From the NCBI GenBank assembly GCA_050258815.1, contig JBLMZM010000142.1, positions 1-64,000 of the forward strand: 64,000 nucleotides of DNA, in the 5' to 3' direction. Shown here piece after piece: positions 54,130 to 62,182 of the stretch (positions are counted from its first letter, which is position 1; every line of letters begins with the position of its first letter). The notes below the pieces were generated by a model, which was given only the letters and a program-made list of their open reading frames with translations, was not told the DNA's origin and searched no databases. Source of the DNA: JAAXKN01 sp050258815. GTDB lineage: Bacteria > Bacteroidota > Ignavibacteria > Ignavibacteriales > SURF-24. A program made the position numbers and the translations under genes.

Positions 54130-54753
54130 TTAGCCCACCTTTTTTTCCATACTTCTGTAAATCCCCACAACAACGCCGACCACCTTAAATCTGCAGGAAT
54201 TTTTTTCTACAATTATCGGAGCATACTCGGGGTTCTCAGAATGAAGCTCAACATGCTCCTTTACTTTATAGAAACGTTTTACAACGGCAGCATCATCCAG
54301 GATTGCCACAACTATCTGACCGTTAAGGGGCATCATGTTTGGATTGACGATCACAAAATCGCCGCTAAAGATATAAGCATCTTTCAGGCTGTCCCCTTTT
54401 ACTCTGAGCAGGAAAGAATCTTTTGGCATCCGCGCAATTACCGGAAGTTCAACCGTATCAACCGCGTCAGGATATATGGTCAGCGGGTTGCCCGCAGCCA
54501 CCTCCCCCAAAACAGGTCGTGATACGAAAAGTTTGCTCTCAGTTATGAGTTCGATTGCCCGGGAGAGCCGGGGGCTTCTTTTGATATATCCTTTTTTTTC
54601 TAATGCTTCGAGATGCTGTTGAACGGTAGCTCTGTTCTTATACCCAAATTTCCCGGCTATTTCAGCCAGTGTAGGCGGTATTCCGCGCCTTACCTGCTCT
54701 TCGGCAAGGAAATCGAGTATTTTTTTCTGTGTTTCCGTTAATTTTTGCGGCAT
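54130..54753 (-). CDS. lexA: LexA repressor
   Basis: SOS transcriptional repressor, 207 aa, that self-cleaves when RecA is active. The start is ATG 54753, with AAGGAGG before it; longer in-frame starts lie in the regulatory region. The N-terminal winged helix reads L-T-E-T-Q-K-K-I-L-D-F and I-A-G-K-F-G-Y-K-N-R-A-T-V-Q-Q-H. The cleavage site is Ala87-Gly88 (V-A-A-G-N-P), the catalytic serine Ser122 (K-G-D-S-L) and lysine Lys159 (V-V-K-R-F). It heads an operon with DUF72, dinB and dnaE. A palindrome covers its promoter. Confidence 0.96.
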   Translation of the reverse strand: MPQKLTETQKKILDFLAEEQVRRGIPPTLAEIAGKFGYKNRATVQQHLEALEKKGYIKRSPRLSRAIELITESKLFVSRPVLGEVAAGNPLTIYPDAVDTVELPVIARMPKDSFLLRVKGDSLKDAYIFSGDFVIVNPNMMPLNGQIVVAILDDAAVVKRFYKVKEHVELHSENPEYAPIIVEKNSCRFKVVGVVVGIYRSMEKKVG

Positions 54754-54795
54754 GATATTCCTCCTTAACAGCCAAATTGAGAATTTAGAAGGATG

Positions 54796-54810
54796 TGGTA
54801 AATAGTACCA
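54796..54810. promoter_or_regulatory. Second, weaker inverted repeat in the lexA leader
   Basis: TGGTA and TACCA separated by five bases. The half-sites are the same five bases that occur in the main operator upstream, in the opposite order. It may be a secondary LexA contact or chance. Confidence 0.35.
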
Positions 54811-54822
54811 TCTTCTACAAAC

Positions 54823-54848
54823 AATTACCATACATTTGTATGGTAATT
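54823..54848. promoter_or_regulatory. Probable LexA operator (perfect 26-base palindrome)
   Basis: Two perfect 11-base arms (AATTACCATAC and GTATGGTAATT) around a 4-base spacer. It overlaps the -10 element of the lexA promoter and lies 70-95 bases before the lexA start codon, the right place for auto-repression. The sequence is not one of the common SOS boxes (CTGT-N8-ACAG, CGAAC-N4-GTTCG, GTTC-N7-GTTC). Confidence 0.7.
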
Positions 54849-54873
54849 TAAAAAAGAGGTTGTACTTTGTCAA
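54845..54873 (-). promoter_or_regulatory. lexA operon promoter
   Basis: Reading leftward: a consensus -35 TTGACA (54873-54868), a 17-base spacer, and -10 TAAATT (54850-54845, four of six matches to TATAAT). The operator palindrome starts inside the -10 element. Confidence 0.65.
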
Positions 54874-54966
54874 GCAGGAATAATTTTAATTTAGCTTTAA
54901 AGCTGTTTTTTTATAGAATCAGGGATTAATTTTGATTGAGACGGGTCAGAATTGAAGATATATGAG

Positions 54967-55006
54967 GCGGCTCTGTTTAAATCCGGAATTCTTTAAACAG
55001 AGCCGC
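54967..55006 (-). terminator. Hairpin after the hybrid sensor kinase gene
   Basis: A 15-bp perfect inverted repeat (GCGGCTCTGTTTAAA and its complement) with a 10-base loop, 17 bases after the stop of the hybrid kinase on the leftward strand. The stem is strong, but no long T-run follows, so it may also protect the 3' end. It isolates the kinase gene from the lexA promoter. Confidence 0.75.
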
Positions 55007-55023
55007 ATAAATAAGAGGTTATT

Positions 55024-58000
55024 TCAGATCAGCTTTTCCAGTGAAGTAATTACTTTTTCGCGCATAATGGGTTTTGAAACGAATCCGTTAAACCCTGCGG
55101 CAACAAATTTTTCCTTATCACCCGCAAGAACATAAGCAGTAACAGCCAGGACGGGTATATGTTCATATCCGGGCAGCCTGCGTATAATTCGCAAGGCGTC
55201 AAGGCCGTTATATTCTCCCTGGAGATTAATATCCATAATGATAAAGTCGTACTTATTCTGTTCAAGCAATGGCAGTGCTGACTCAAAACTTACGGCAAAG
55301 TCAACCTTTTTAAGATCTTTCATTTGCACCTTAAAAAGTATCTGCGAATCAACCTGATCCTCAACGTAAAGGCACTTTAGCTGAGAAATATTAAGTCCAG
55401 GTGTTGTTTTACGTGATTGGTCCTGTGTCCCGGCCATGATTTCTTCTTTAATCCGGGCAATGTTCCACTGTTCCTGATCTTCTTTTTTTTCAGTTTCCAC
55501 GTGGCGGTCTGTTTTAATAGTCCTTTCAATATCTCTGTCAGACCTGTCGTCACGGTCTGTCAAACCGTTTTGTCCGCTTTCGCGGGGGTGTCTGAGGATG
55601 TAATCATCAGCAGTGTCTTCATCTGATTTTGCTCTATTCTTTTCAGCAGATACTTCCCCGTTTCCAGTGCGGATAGTTTTTCTGCTTTGATCCTGCCCCT
55701 TAGTATCTTCATGTTCCAAAGGCTTCCTGTAGTTCAGAGGGAACAGGAAACCGAATTCAACTGGTTCTCCTGATCTGTATACAACTTCTACTTTTGCCCC
55801 CAGGATATTGAGTAATTTCCGGGCAAGGCGCAATGTCAGTTTTGATATCCCGAAATTTTTCTTTATATCTTTTTCGTTTCGGGTGAATAATTCTGTCAGA
55901 TTCTCCATCAGGTACGGTGTTACCGCACTTCTTCTGTCCTTCAGGCTGATAATACAATTATTCTCATCGAACTGATAGGCTGATAGGAAAACATCCTTTT
56001 CCTTAGTTATCCTGACGACCATCTGTATGAACATGGACAGGAGCGATTCCAGTCTGTGTCTGTCCGTTTCCAGGCTTAAAGAAGTAGAAATCTTTCCATA
56101 ATTGAATGTGATTTTCCTTTCATCAATTATTTTTTTTACACTCTTCTGAAGATCATCTACAATTTCCGAGAAGAATATTCTCTGAGGTGTAACTTCAATA
56201 CGGTTCTGCTCTATGTGTGAATACTCCAGGACAGAATCCATAGTCTGCATCAGCAACGTCCTGTTCTGGCTTATAATATCAATAGCTTCCTGTTGTTCTT
56301 CGGTTGGTTTCTCAATATTATCCGTTATCTCCTGAATAAAGCCCAGGATAACATTCATTGGAGTCAGGATTTCATGAAACATACTGGATAAAAATCCGGG
56401 GTCGATGGTTTCAGCAGATCTATTTGCTGCACTTTCTATTTGTGGAATTTCAATGCTCTCATTAGTCTTAAGTTTTGGTTTAGCTATGATATTAAATGCG
56501 GTTACCTGCTCATTATAATTCATAACAGGAGTAGCCGTCAGCTCTGCTCTGCAAACGGAACCGTCCTTCTTTTTTAATTCCACTCCCAGATTAACTGTTT
56601 TATCTGATCTGGAATGGAGAACCAGGTTATTAAGTTCGGCCCGGTGCTTATCTGAAACGAGGCTTAATATTGGGCGGTTTTCCAGATCGCTTTTTGAATA
56701 CCCTAAAAATTTGAGGGCCGAATCATTTGCTTTAATTATAAATCCTTCCTCGTCGGTACTCAACAAAAGATCGCTGGAATTATCAAATAACATTTTAAGG
56801 AAGAGAATATCATTTCCAAGCCTGACTTTTTCTGTAACATCCTTTATAATATTGAAATGTGCTTTTCTTCCCTTATATTCAAAAGCCGACTTGCTGATCT
56901 CAACCAGTACATTTGAGCCGTCTTTTTTCTTGTGCCGCCAGGGTCCGGTAAATATCCCTTCTTTATTCCTGGGTTTGGATGAATCCAGAAGAGTCTGTAT
57001 ATCCTCCGGAGCATACAAATCTGTCAGATCCATTTGCAAGAATTCATTTTGGGAATAACCATATACCTGTAACGCAGCCTGGTTCACTTCTAGGAATCTC
57101 AGATTTTCAATATCATAAATGAACATCGGCTCCGGACTTGTTTGCATTAAAATATCGTACATTTTTCCCCTATCTTTAATAATGTTATTTTGATCCAATT
57201 TGGATTTTTCCTCTTTCAACGAAATCAAATAACCTTCTAATTTACCCTCATTATTATATATCTTTCTGAAATTAAATACAAAAGAATCTCTATTGTCGTT
57301 TGTCTCCGAAGTATTCACATTGATTTCTTCTGAGGTCCTGCTGTTAACAAACTGTTCCACAGCACTGCTCAGGTCTTCCGGTAAATATTCAGTACAGTGC
57401 AATCCTGCCGGAAGGTCTTCTGTTTTTAACAGGCGTGAAAACTTCCGGCTCTTATATTTTACAATCCCATTCTCGTCGGTTATCAACGCTGCAGTATCAA
57501 GATTTGGAATTGCAAATTCTGCCAATGAACCCTTATCCCGGCTGTTTGTGGCTGGTTCAGTATGGCTTTGGGATATCCCCAGTATTGCAATTACCTTATT
57601 ATCCAGATCGCATAATGGTATTTCAATTATCTGAGACTGCCGGTGGCCAGAACTAGAAAAAGGGAAACTTTCATGAACGATCAGATTTGTTGTGGATGTA
57701 ATAAACCGGCGGAAGGTCGAATAGAGTTCGATCAGATACTTAGGAAGGAAATCCACTTCGTTACATCCTTCAACCTGTGCAGTTTTTAATCCCAGGTGTC
57801 CGGCAAAGCGCGAATTCACTAGTAAATATTTCCCTTCCGTATCTTTTATCCAGAAGAATTCATCCAGTTTATCAATTGCGCTCTGAATCCTGGTTTTCCC
57901 CAGGAACGTAAAAGGGAAAGAAGATCTGACCTCATCAAGAATTTTCAGTGCTTTTTCATCTTTTAATATCTGTTCTATTTCCCTGGTCGATATTTTTATT

Positions 58001-58365
58001 TTAACAATTTCTGTATTCTCATTATTTTCATCGAAATAAAAAGTACACAAAACAACAATCTTTCGATCCTCACTTTCAAACGGAGAAAAGAGTATTTCTG
58101 CTTTCCTGTGTCCCAAATCAGGCAGCACAATATCCGACCGTTCTGAGATGGCTTTATGAAGAAAGATGCAATCTGAGAGCATACGCCTGAGTATAGCAGT
58201 GTTTTCAGCGGAGAACTGATCAAAGAGCAGTTCAGGAGCAAGATGCGAAGGGAAAAGACCCTTAGCCGGCTCATTTGAAGATATAATTCTCCCTTCGCTA
58301 TCAATTATAAAAGAAGGATCTTTTATACCTGCTAATATTTTTTTTACGTCACTACTATTCAGCAT
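55024..58365 (-). CDS. Multi-PAS hybrid histidine-kinase-like protein with degenerate ATPase and C-terminal receiver
   Basis: 1113 aa, no membrane segment. Five PAS-like domains (about 8-95, 155-265, 280-385, 400-510 and 515-630) precede a HisKA segment with F-H-E-I-L-T-P-M-N (about 660). The HATPase region (about 730-880) lacks the N-box Asn (Q-M-V-V-R-I-T) and both glycine boxes (S-L-K-D-R-R-S-A; N-F-G-I-S-K-L-T), so ATP binding is doubtful. A charged linker (about 890-995) leads to a receiver domain with Y-V-E-D-Q and phospho-Asp in I-M-D-I-N-L, and S-K-P-I at the end. It may act as a sensory scaffold whose receiver is phosphorylated by another kinase. Confidence 0.88.
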   Translation of the reverse strand: MLNSSDVKKILAGIKDPSFIIDSEGRIISSNEPAKGLFPSHLAPELLFDQFSAENTAILRRMLSDCIFLHKAISERSDIVLPDLGHRKAEILFSPFESEDRKIVVLCTFYFDENNENTEIVKIKISTREIEQILKDEKALKILDEVRSSFPFTFLGKTRIQSAIDKLDEFFWIKDTEGKYLLVNSRFAGHLGLKTAQVEGCNEVDFLPKYLIELYSTFRRFITSTTNLIVHESFPFSSSGHRQSQIIEIPLCDLDNKVIAILGISQSHTEPATNSRDKGSLAEFAIPNLDTAALITDENGIVKYKSRKFSRLLKTEDLPAGLHCTEYLPEDLSSAVEQFVNSRTSEEINVNTSETNDNRDSFVFNFRKIYNNEGKLEGYLISLKEEKSKLDQNNIIKDRGKMYDILMQTSPEPMFIYDIENLRFLEVNQAALQVYGYSQNEFLQMDLTDLYAPEDIQTLLDSSKPRNKEGIFTGPWRHKKKDGSNVLVEISKSAFEYKGRKAHFNIIKDVTEKVRLGNDILFLKMLFDNSSDLLLSTDEEGFIIKANDSALKFLGYSKSDLENRPILSLVSDKHRAELNNLVLHSRSDKTVNLGVELKKKDGSVCRAELTATPVMNYNEQVTAFNIIAKPKLKTNESIEIPQIESAANRSAETIDPGFLSSMFHEILTPMNVILGFIQEITDNIEKPTEEQQEAIDIISQNRTLLMQTMDSVLEYSHIEQNRIEVTPQRIFFSEIVDDLQKSVKKIIDERKITFNYGKISTSLSLETDRHRLESLLSMFIQMVVRITKEKDVFLSAYQFDENNCIISLKDRRSAVTPYLMENLTELFTRNEKDIKKNFGISKLTLRLARKLLNILGAKVEVVYRSGEPVEFGFLFPLNYRKPLEHEDTKGQDQSRKTIRTGNGEVSAEKNRAKSDEDTADDYILRHPRESGQNGLTDRDDRSDRDIERTIKTDRHVETEKKEDQEQWNIARIKEEIMAGTQDQSRKTTPGLNISQLKCLYVEDQVDSQILFKVQMKDLKKVDFAVSFESALPLLEQNKYDFIIMDINLQGEYNGLDALRIIRRLPGYEHIPVLAVTAYVLAGDKEKFVAAGFNGFVSKPIMREKVITSLEKLI

Positions 58366-58421
58366 ATAGAGATTGATTGTAACTACTGCAAATGCAGAAA
58401 CCAGGGAATATGATATTTATT

Positions 58422-59684
58422 TTAATGTCCATTAACACTTAAAGATCCAGAAGTAAGCGATATACTCGTCTCCTCAGAATAGTCCGTATAGTTATTGCCC
58501 CCGATGAATCCCCTTACTCTGTAGTAATAAGTATTGGGCACAGTTAAGGAAGTATCAGCGAATGCAGTTACACCGTAAGCTACTTTACCAATTTCACTAT
58601 AAATCCCACTTGCCCCTGATTTGCGTTCAATTCTTGTATCACTGGCAATATTATTATTAATGACCCAGGTCAGATTTACTTTCCGGGCTTTTGAATCATA
58701 TGCAGCAGTTAAATTAGAAGGAGGCAATATATCCTGCCACAATGTAGTAACCATTTTTTCATTGGACCATTCTGATAGTCCGGTCTGGAATTTTGCTGCA
58801 ACCCGGTAGATATAAACTGTACTTGGAGACAGGTCCTTTGTGTCATCAAAGTCGGTCACATTAGGAAGCGTCATTCCTATCTGTGTAAATGATGATGCAC
58901 CATATATTTTCCGCTCAATCACAAAACCCAGTTCATTTATAGCATTATCACCCCACGAGAGGTGAACCTTGGAAGCTCCTTTTGCTACTGCCGTAAGGTT
59001 ATATGCAGGGGAACTCTTTTCTCCGACTGTACTTACCTCCTTGGATTCAGAGTAGCCATATTTATTGGAGGCTCTTATCTTATATTTATAGGTTTCAGTT
59101 GGTAACAATCCGTAATCATTAGTGCTCTGAGAATTGGGAGGCAATACTTTAATTACCCTGAAGCTGCCGCTGATTCCATCTTTCCTGTACACCTGAAACT
59201 CATCTTCATTACTTGAGCTGTCATCCCATGTCAGGTTTACACTGTTATCAGACAGCGTCCACAATACCAGATTTTGGGGAGCCGCCGGAGGCTCAGTTAT
59301 TTCACGGATAAAGATGTTGGTTTTTTCCGGACTTTTTGCCGAATTGCCGTTTGGATCATAGGCTATCAGATAATAGCTGGCAGTGGTGTTCATGAGGCTT
59401 GAATCGACATTCCAGAAGACGGCTGGATTTGCTCCATCGGCAGCAGGGTCAAAATGAGCCTTGAACTTCCCGTTTACATACAATTCAATAAAGCTGACCT
59501 TCTGATCATCAAGTGCGTAATAATTAATTTCATACTTGCCAACCGAAATAGTATCATTTGTTGCAGGCTTATATACTTCAATACTTGGCGCTAATTTGTC
59601 AGGGGCATTGAGTGAATCGACACATCCCTCAGTAATAAATATGAGTGAAAAGGTAATTGTAATTAATAGGCAGATCTTTTTCAT
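58422..59684 (-). CDS. Predicted surface lipoprotein with Ig-like and fibronectin type III domains
   Basis: 420 aa. Signal peptide with lipobox-like I-T-E-G-C (Cys21), so lipid-anchored at the cell surface or outer membrane. An Ig-like/big domain (about 32-130; P-S-I-E-V-Y-K-P) is followed by three fibronectin type III repeats (about 133-220, 225-315 and 320-410), each with the P-x-N-L-x-x and Y-x-Y-x-(I/V)-R-A marks. Such domains bind polysaccharide or protein partners. It sits at the end of the polysaccharide-type gene group, 78 bases after the deacetylase-like gene. Confidence 0.85.
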   Translation of the reverse strand: MKKICLLITITFSLIFITEGCVDSLNAPDKLAPSIEVYKPATNDTISVGKYEINYYALDDQKVSFIELYVNGKFKAHFDPAADGANPAVFWNVDSSLMNTTASYYLIAYDPNGNSAKSPEKTNIFIREITEPPAAPQNLVLWTLSDNSVNLTWDDSSSNEDEFQVYRKDGISGSFRVIKVLPPNSQSTNDYGLLPTETYKYKIRASNKYGYSESKEVSTVGEKSSPAYNLTAVAKGASKVHLSWGDNAINELGFVIERKIYGASSFTQIGMTLPNVTDFDDTKDLSPSTVYIYRVAAKFQTGLSEWSNEKMVTTLWQDILPPSNLTAAYDSKARKVNLTWVINNNIASDTRIERKSGASGIYSEIGKVAYGVTAFADTSLTVPNTYYYRVRGFIGGNNYTDYSEETSISLTSGSLSVNGH

Positions 59685-59762
59685 TAATGGTTACCCCTTT
59701 TATAACCCTGTTTAATTTCACGATGCATTTGATTCTATTTTTCTGTACTTAGCTGCGAAATC

Positions 59763-61661
59763 TTAAATGCCTGAATTATCAAAATCAACAAAGTATGAGA
59801 ATGTTTCTCCAGCATTGATTTTTTCAATTTTAAGTTTTAAAAACTGATTTTTTTTATCAAAACTATATTTTGGTATTTTAGTACCAAATATGTCGGAAGA
59901 AATCTGCAGGTTATTGATATCCTTATTCAGGTTAACCTGTATTACGATATCCTTTACCTGGTGATTTCCCGGATTTGAAATTTCAACGGCAATTCGCCTG
60001 GGGCTTCTTACTTCAGCGTTTATTTCTAGACTGGATTTTGAAAGCCACCAATCCCTGATTTCCGGCAGGGTTGCAATCCACATATTTTTCTGTTTTATGT
60101 ACGCTATTAAATTTCTGACCACATCAACGTACTGCGGCTGACATTGATAGTCGCTGTGAATCTTGTAAATATACAAGCCTCCCTCAAAAAGCAGCCTGTC
60201 GACATCTTCCTCATAGGTATATAACTGAAAGTCCTTGTTCGTTAGACCATAATTTCTTATCACTTCATAGTCGTCTCTTGCAGTTTTCGTGAAAGCTACT
60301 ATTCTCCTGTCACCTCTGATTATGGTCTTGGGTACAGATCTGTCGGTCAGGGAATCCGTTATAATGTAATTATAACCTGAGGCAATCAGAGCCCCAATGC
60401 TGTTCTCATCATAAAGACCATAAAGCGGGATGGCTCCTTTGCTGACTGTTTTGGGAACCCTTGAAAAGCTCTGTTTAGCCTGGTTAAAATGAATCAGCTG
60501 AGTATTATAATCATAAAGCTTATTGACTGTATCAGTAACTGAGGAAAGATACCCAAGATCCAATATTGCTCCCAGTTCCCCATAATAACGGAGATTTCCA
60601 AGCAATTGTTTGTTATCTTCAGCAGCTGCCGGGTCTGCGAAAAAGGTCATCGGAGTTTTTTCACTTTTTATGATACCGAATAAATTCTGTACATTGTGAA
60701 TATTTGAATTCAATACAGGAATAAAAGATGCTGCTGCATCATAGGATCCAGGCCAATCCTTAACAAAAGCTGTCGGAGCGTATGTAAGCCAATTGATGGA
60801 GTTCTGGAATAACCGGCCAAAATTTATATAATCTTCCTGTTGTCCTATCACAGAATTAAGCTCAAAACCCATCCAGATAAACCGGCCGTTTCCATATTTA
60901 CCATACGCTATTCCTGCGCTCTTTTCAATTTCCTCTCTGACCAGTCCCTGTTCCCTTCTGAAATTATACCAAAAACTTGCCTGAGTTGTTCTGGGATCAA
61001 GAACCTCACATGACATTGGCCGGTCCCATGTAGCAATCTTAAGCGGATAACCGGTTGGAATGCCTGCCGTCAGAGGCAGCCCCCCGCGCAGAGTATGGAT
61101 TTTTGCAAACTCATCCGGATTAATTTCCTTTGTAAATTTCAACCCGAATACTTCTGAGAAAAACTCCCAGCCTCTCCACTTTCCGTTATCTGAAAAAGAA
61201 GAAGTTCCGCTGGTAGCAAAAACACTTCCTCCTTTTTCTATATACTTCTTTATCTGTGATACTTCTTTATCGCTGAGTGCTCTGGACCCGGGTAAAATCA
61301 GCACCTTGTACTTGAAGTGCTGGCCAAGTTCTATTGCCTGATCACTTAAAATATCACAATTAATCTTGGAAGAATGAAGAAAGCTTTTCCATGTGCTTAT
61401 ATTGTCATTAAGCCATGTACTGCCCTGAGGTAAAAGATTCTCAGTGTACCTGGAATAAAGTATTGCCACAGTGTAATTATTTTCGGTATCAAAAAGCCGT
61501 AGATTTTCCTTTGTCGGCAGAATCTCCGAAATATTATAATTACCGTAAACGTTCTTTATAATAAACAAAAAGATTAAAACCGAAGCAGTCAGTATGACCA
61601 GTCCGGTAAGCAATATTATAAATTGGTTTACTTTTACTCTATTTGAGATTTTTATCGCCAC
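59763..61661 (-). CDS. Membrane protein with GATase-like and polysaccharide-deacetylase-like domains
   Basis: 632 aa. One N-terminal membrane helix (about 14-36) anchors a periplasmic protein. Residues 60-290 look like a class I glutamine-amidotransferase-like fold (Y-K-V-L-I-L-P-G-S-R-A-L-S, and G-G-S-V-F-A-T-S-G) without a catalytic Cys. Residues 300-540 resemble a polysaccharide-deacetylase barrel (the A-A-S-F-I-P start; Y-I-Y-K-I-H-S-D-Y-Q; I-A-T-L-P-E-I-R-D-W-W), but the metal-binding D-D and H-x-x-x-H motifs are not evident. A beta domain closes it. GTG start, overlapping the preceding gene by 10 bases. It is likely an exopolysaccharide-handling protein without classic deacetylase activity. 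Confidence 0.7.
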   Translation of the reverse strand: MAIKISNRVKVNQFIILLTGLVILTASVLIFLFIIKNVYGNYNISEILPTKENLRLFDTENNYTVAILYSRYTENLLPQGSTWLNDNISTWKSFLHSSKINCDILSDQAIELGQHFKYKVLILPGSRALSDKEVSQIKKYIEKGGSVFATSGTSSFSDNGKWRGWEFFSEVFGLKFTKEINPDEFAKIHTLRGGLPLTAGIPTGYPLKIATWDRPMSCEVLDPRTTQASFWYNFRREQGLVREEIEKSAGIAYGKYGNGRFIWMGFELNSVIGQQEDYINFGRLFQNSINWLTYAPTAFVKDWPGSYDAAASFIPVLNSNIHNVQNLFGIIKSEKTPMTFFADPAAAEDNKQLLGNLRYYGELGAILDLGYLSSVTDTVNKLYDYNTQLIHFNQAKQSFSRVPKTVSKGAIPLYGLYDENSIGALIASGYNYIITDSLTDRSVPKTIIRGDRRIVAFTKTARDDYEVIRNYGLTNKDFQLYTYEEDVDRLLFEGGLYIYKIHSDYQCQPQYVDVVRNLIAYIKQKNMWIATLPEIRDWWLSKSSLEINAEVRSPRRIAVEISNPGNHQVKDIVIQVNLNKDINNLQISSDIFGTKIPKYSFDKKNQFLKLKIEKINAGETFSYFVDFDNSGI

Positions 61662-62146
61662 TTTAGGTTTTCCCCGGATTTAGTTGCTTTATTTACGGGA
61701 ACATATCCTTCAGATGTATACTTCATAAATTTTTTATCGGCAGGAGCTTCATCATATTCGCCCTCTGCTTTAATTTGTCCATTTGGATTAGAATATTCCT
61801 GCTGGCGAGTATAAGCAGATTGTGCCGGAACCTGGGCTCCTCCTCTCTGTTGCTGATAAGCCCTTTCCTGAGAAGTTTGAGCAGCAGCCGGTCTGTTCTG
61901 CATATCAGGTCTGGGATAATATGGTTCCTGATAGACTGCCCTTCTGGGTTGTCCGGACATATCCTGTGGCATCATTGCCTGCGCAGGAGTCAGCATTTCA
62001 GCTTCAATCGTGCGTGGAGCAACAGCGTTAACCCTTCTGCCCTTGCTTTCCCTTATCTTATATAATATGTAAGCTCCAATTGCCAAAATAAATGTGCTGA
62101 TTGTAGCTACCAGGATTATGAATGACAAAATAGGAATTAATTCCAT
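61652..62146 (-). CDS. Membrane-anchored low-complexity protein
   Basis: 164 aa. One N-terminal membrane helix (about 4-29) is followed by a short basic stretch and a long Gln/Pro/Ala/Tyr/Arg-rich, probably disordered region (45-130), ending with K-K-F-M-K-Y-T-S-E-G-Y-V-P-V. No catalytic motif. It lies between the GT2 synthase (36 bases) and the deacetylase-like gene (overlap), so it is likely an accessory or scaffold subunit of that synthase system. No family is recognised. Confidence 0.65.
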   Translation of the reverse strand: MELIPILSFIILVATISTFILAIGAYILYKIRESKGRRVNAVAPRTIEAEMLTPAQAMMPQDMSGQPRRAVYQEPYYPRPDMQNRPAAAQTSQERAYQQQRGGAQVPAQSAYTRQQEYSNPNGQIKAEGEYDEAPADKKFMKYTSEGYVPVNKATKSGENLKWR

Positions 62147-62182
62147 GTTTATACCTCTATAGTTTTTTTCATTTTCAAAAAA

